DNA from: Acidiferrobacteraceae bacterium
GTDB taxonomy: Bacteria; Pseudomonadota; Gammaproteobacteria; Acidiferrobacterales; Sulfurifustaceae
Length of the DNA: 33,409 nt
Assembly: GCA_021323795.1 (NCBI GenBank)
Contig: JAJPKH010000306.1
Span: forward strand, 75,221 to 108,629
Reading direction: 5' to 3'
Shown: positions 32,219-33,409 of the stretch, piece by piece
Position numbering within the stretch: position 1 is the first letter of the stretch
Layout of the letters: each line of letters starts with the position of its first letter
The notes under the pieces: model-generated
The model's input: the letters and a program-made list of their open reading frames with translations, nothing else
Told to the model about the DNA's origin: nothing
Database searches by the model: none
Program-made: the position numbers and the translations under genes

Positions 32219-32673
32219 ACGAGATGGCCAATGCGTAGGAACTGTTTAACGGCAAGTGCGCCGCGCTCGTTTCGCGCCTTAGAGCCGGGGGTGAGCAGTG
32301 CTTTCTTCACGGCAGGGCGGGTGGCCTCGTAAATCCGGGTCGCTTCCAAGTTCTCGTCCAATAGCACGAGCGCGACGCGGTCCCACGGGTGAGTAAACGT
32401 CATGCGCGGCACCCGTCCTCTAATCTTCCCGGCAATGCAGCGGCCCTTAATCTGTATGCGTATCTTCCGCTTGCCGTTAACGCGCACCGCATCGTAGCCG
32501 GCGGAGCGCGCTGGGGCGAGCTCAAGCCCGAGATACTTCGCCGCGCAGAACTCCGCGATTTCGCCCGTAATGCCCAACGGTTTGCCGGTAAGGGCGCGAT
32601 ATTGGCGCGCGAGCTTCTTCGCCTTGTTCAGCAATCCCTCGATTACCTTTAGTTCGCGGCTCCTTCGGCTCAT
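32203..32673 (-). CDS. Small DUF6998-like protein with PD-(D/E)XK-type motif
   Basis: A 156-residue protein resembling DUF6998-type short proteins. The N-terminal helix (MSRRSRELKVIEGLLNKAKKLARQYRALTGKP) is followed by LGITGEIAEFCAAKYLGLELAPARSAGYDAV and KIRIQIKGRC. Glu38, Asp61 and Gln74-Ile-Lys76 form the E...D...QxK arrangement seen in some restriction-fold proteins such as the Mrr type. AAGGTG precedes the ATG. It is the first gene of the two-gene operon with the product at 31475-32218. The substrate is unknown. Confidence 0.6.
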   Translation of the reverse strand: MSRRSRELKVIEGLLNKAKKLARQYRALTGKPLGITGEIAEFCAAKYLGLELAPARSAGYDAVRVNGKRKIRIQIKGRCIAGKIRGRVPRMTFTHPWDRVALVLLDENLEATRIYEATRPAVKKALLTPGSKARNERGALAVKQFLRIGHLVWEKR

Positions 32674-32775
32674 CGCGCACCTTGTTTAAATCCCGCCGAG
32701 ACCCAACGTACGATTCGCAACTCGATCAACTTCCAAGAACGACCAGGAGTAGACATGGGGCGTATGAAGGCAACT

Positions 32776-32873
32776 GACCAAAAACGTGACGCACTCGCGT
32801 CCGCGTCGGTCCATTCATGTCCATTTCAGTCAAACTTGGCGAGGCCTAGCGCGACGAGCTGTTGAATAAATTG
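32776..32873. repeat. Imperfect direct repeat, right copy
   Basis: GACCAAAAACGTGACGCACT to TTGAATAAATTG matches 30409-30506 with the same order and an identical 18-base core. It too has two CCATT units 11 bases apart. Here it is not attached to a kinase gene and no tRNA fragment follows. The two copies flank the three nuclease-like genes. Confidence 0.7.
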
Positions 32874-32880
32874 CTAGCCG

Positions 32881-33280
32881 CTACAGAAGGAGAAACTGGC
32901 TGTCTTCCGCTCGAATGTCATTGATACAGCGATACAGGCACTCGTCGATTTCCCGAAACGGCACGGTCATGGCGAAACGCATATACATCCGCTGCTCTCC
33001 GCAGTGTACGGAAAGAAAAAGACTAAACGTGTCCTGCCTCCAATGTTCGACCGTTACCTGGTAACCAGTAGCCTGCCCTACGCGGTGCAGGCATACCGCC
33101 CGCCTGAAGTGCGCGATACGTGCTTGGCCCGGAAATCGTCTCGGACCCCGGAACCATGCAATAGTCAGCCGACTTGTACTTGCGGAAGAGCATTGCCCTG
33201 GTCCGCTCGATTGTCCGACGGTGCAACTCGAAATCGTGTTCGCTTAACTCGAGCCCGGGATCCCGTAATTCGATGCTCAT
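32881..33280 (-). pseudogene. Small gene remnant with a frame change (unknown function)
   Basis: An ATG frame from 33280 reads MSIELRDPGLELSEHDFELH and RRTIERTRAMLFRKYKS, then loses protein-like character and stops at 33023. A different minus frame then reads on to a stop at 32881, through VCLHRVGQATGYQVTVEHWRQ, FSLFLSVHCGEQRMYMRF and PFREIDECLYRCINDI. The two parts would form one protein of about 130 residues if a frameshift near 33150-33190 were corrected. No family is recognised. It may be a decayed gene, or two short unrelated frames. Confidence 0.35.
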
Positions 33281-33409
33281 TTTTACGACGCGCTCTCACC
33301 AATTTTAACGCAACCCGCGCGCTGTATTGTATTGCGCGACGAGCCCTGTATAGCTTCCTACACCTGTCCTCGCGTTTGCAACAACCGCGTCCGCGATCGT
33401 CGCCCCGTC
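33281..33409. other. Right-end stretch without a recognised feature
   Basis: The last 129 bases show no clear ribosome-binding site, hairpin or repeat. It may hold the promoter of the minus-strand remnant. Confidence 0.4.

Noticed and set aside
30409-32873. CRISPR array or transposon with terminal inverted repeats
   Set aside because: There are only two repeat copies, they are direct and imperfect, and there is no transposase or spacer pattern.

Overview
The window is GC-rich proteobacterial DNA, most likely from a gammaproteobacterium (or a betaproteobacterium) living with metal stress. The clues are CopA/CopB, CusF-like, CzcE-like and CopR/CopS-type proteins, Tat-exported multicopper oxidases, proteobacterial ribosome-binding sites, FNR/ANR-type boxes and a tRNA-Phe fragment of proteobacterial type. 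The exact taxon cannot be read from the sequence. Most of the window (about 1-30.4 kb) is one large copper and metal-homeostasis region. The last 3 kb is a different, patchwork region with att-like, cassette-like and nuclease-like features.

Region 1 (1-12,124, all minus strand) is a near-continuous string of 18 genes starting at a copper P-type ATPase. The ATPase has two N-terminal YHS domains and no HMA domain. After it come small membrane or exported proteins: DUF411, two DUF2933 proteins, an isoprenylcysteine-methyltransferase-like enzyme, three related Met-rich exported proteins, a YHS protein, DUF2934 and DUF5676. The string ends with an HtrA/DegS-like protease, a DUF998 membrane protein, a beta-CASP metallo-beta-lactamase (frameshifted in this sequence) and an archaeal-type thymidine/AMP phosphorylase cut by the window edge. 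A perfect FNR/ANR-type box lies upstream of the ATPase.

Region 2 (12.4-14.24 kb) holds an M48 lipoprotein peptidase and a lycopene-cyclase-domain membrane protein on the plus strand, with a SHOCT protein on the minus strand between them. Region 3 (14.25-17.34 kb, minus) runs from a Cys-rich exported protein through a YHS protein, a SAP/Cys protein and a fourth Met-rich protein to a UbiB/ABC1 kinase-like protein. It also has an FNR/ANR-like box at its head.

Region 4 (17.49-30.42 kb) is the periplasmic copper-detoxification block. It contains an archaeal-type methionine adenosyltransferase, CopB, multicopper oxidase CopA/PcoA, a cupredoxin lipoprotein, an ankyrin protein, a CusF-like chaperone, a second cupredoxin, a second multicopper oxidase, a TolC-like lipoprotein, a small exported protein and a CzcE-like protein. 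A divergent CopR/CopS-type two-component system follows. Three inverted repeats of form ATTACA-N4-TGTAAT lie upstream of the adenosyltransferase, of pcoA-copB and of the TolC-oxidase operon, so all three are predicted CopR targets. Copper would be expelled from the cytoplasm by the ATPase and then bound, oxidised or exported in the periplasm by region 4. The FNR-type and CopR-type boxes suggest that oxygen/NO and copper signals control different halves.

Region 5 (30.42-33.41 kb) begins with a 3' fragment of a tRNA-Phe gene (an integration scar), beside one copy of an imperfect direct repeat of about 98 bp. The second copy lies 2.3 kb further right. Between them are an integron-cassette-like gene and a two-gene minus-strand operon. 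All three encoded proteins carry PD-(D/E)XK-type nuclease signatures, so this is a candidate small defence or mobile module. A decayed small gene fills the right end.
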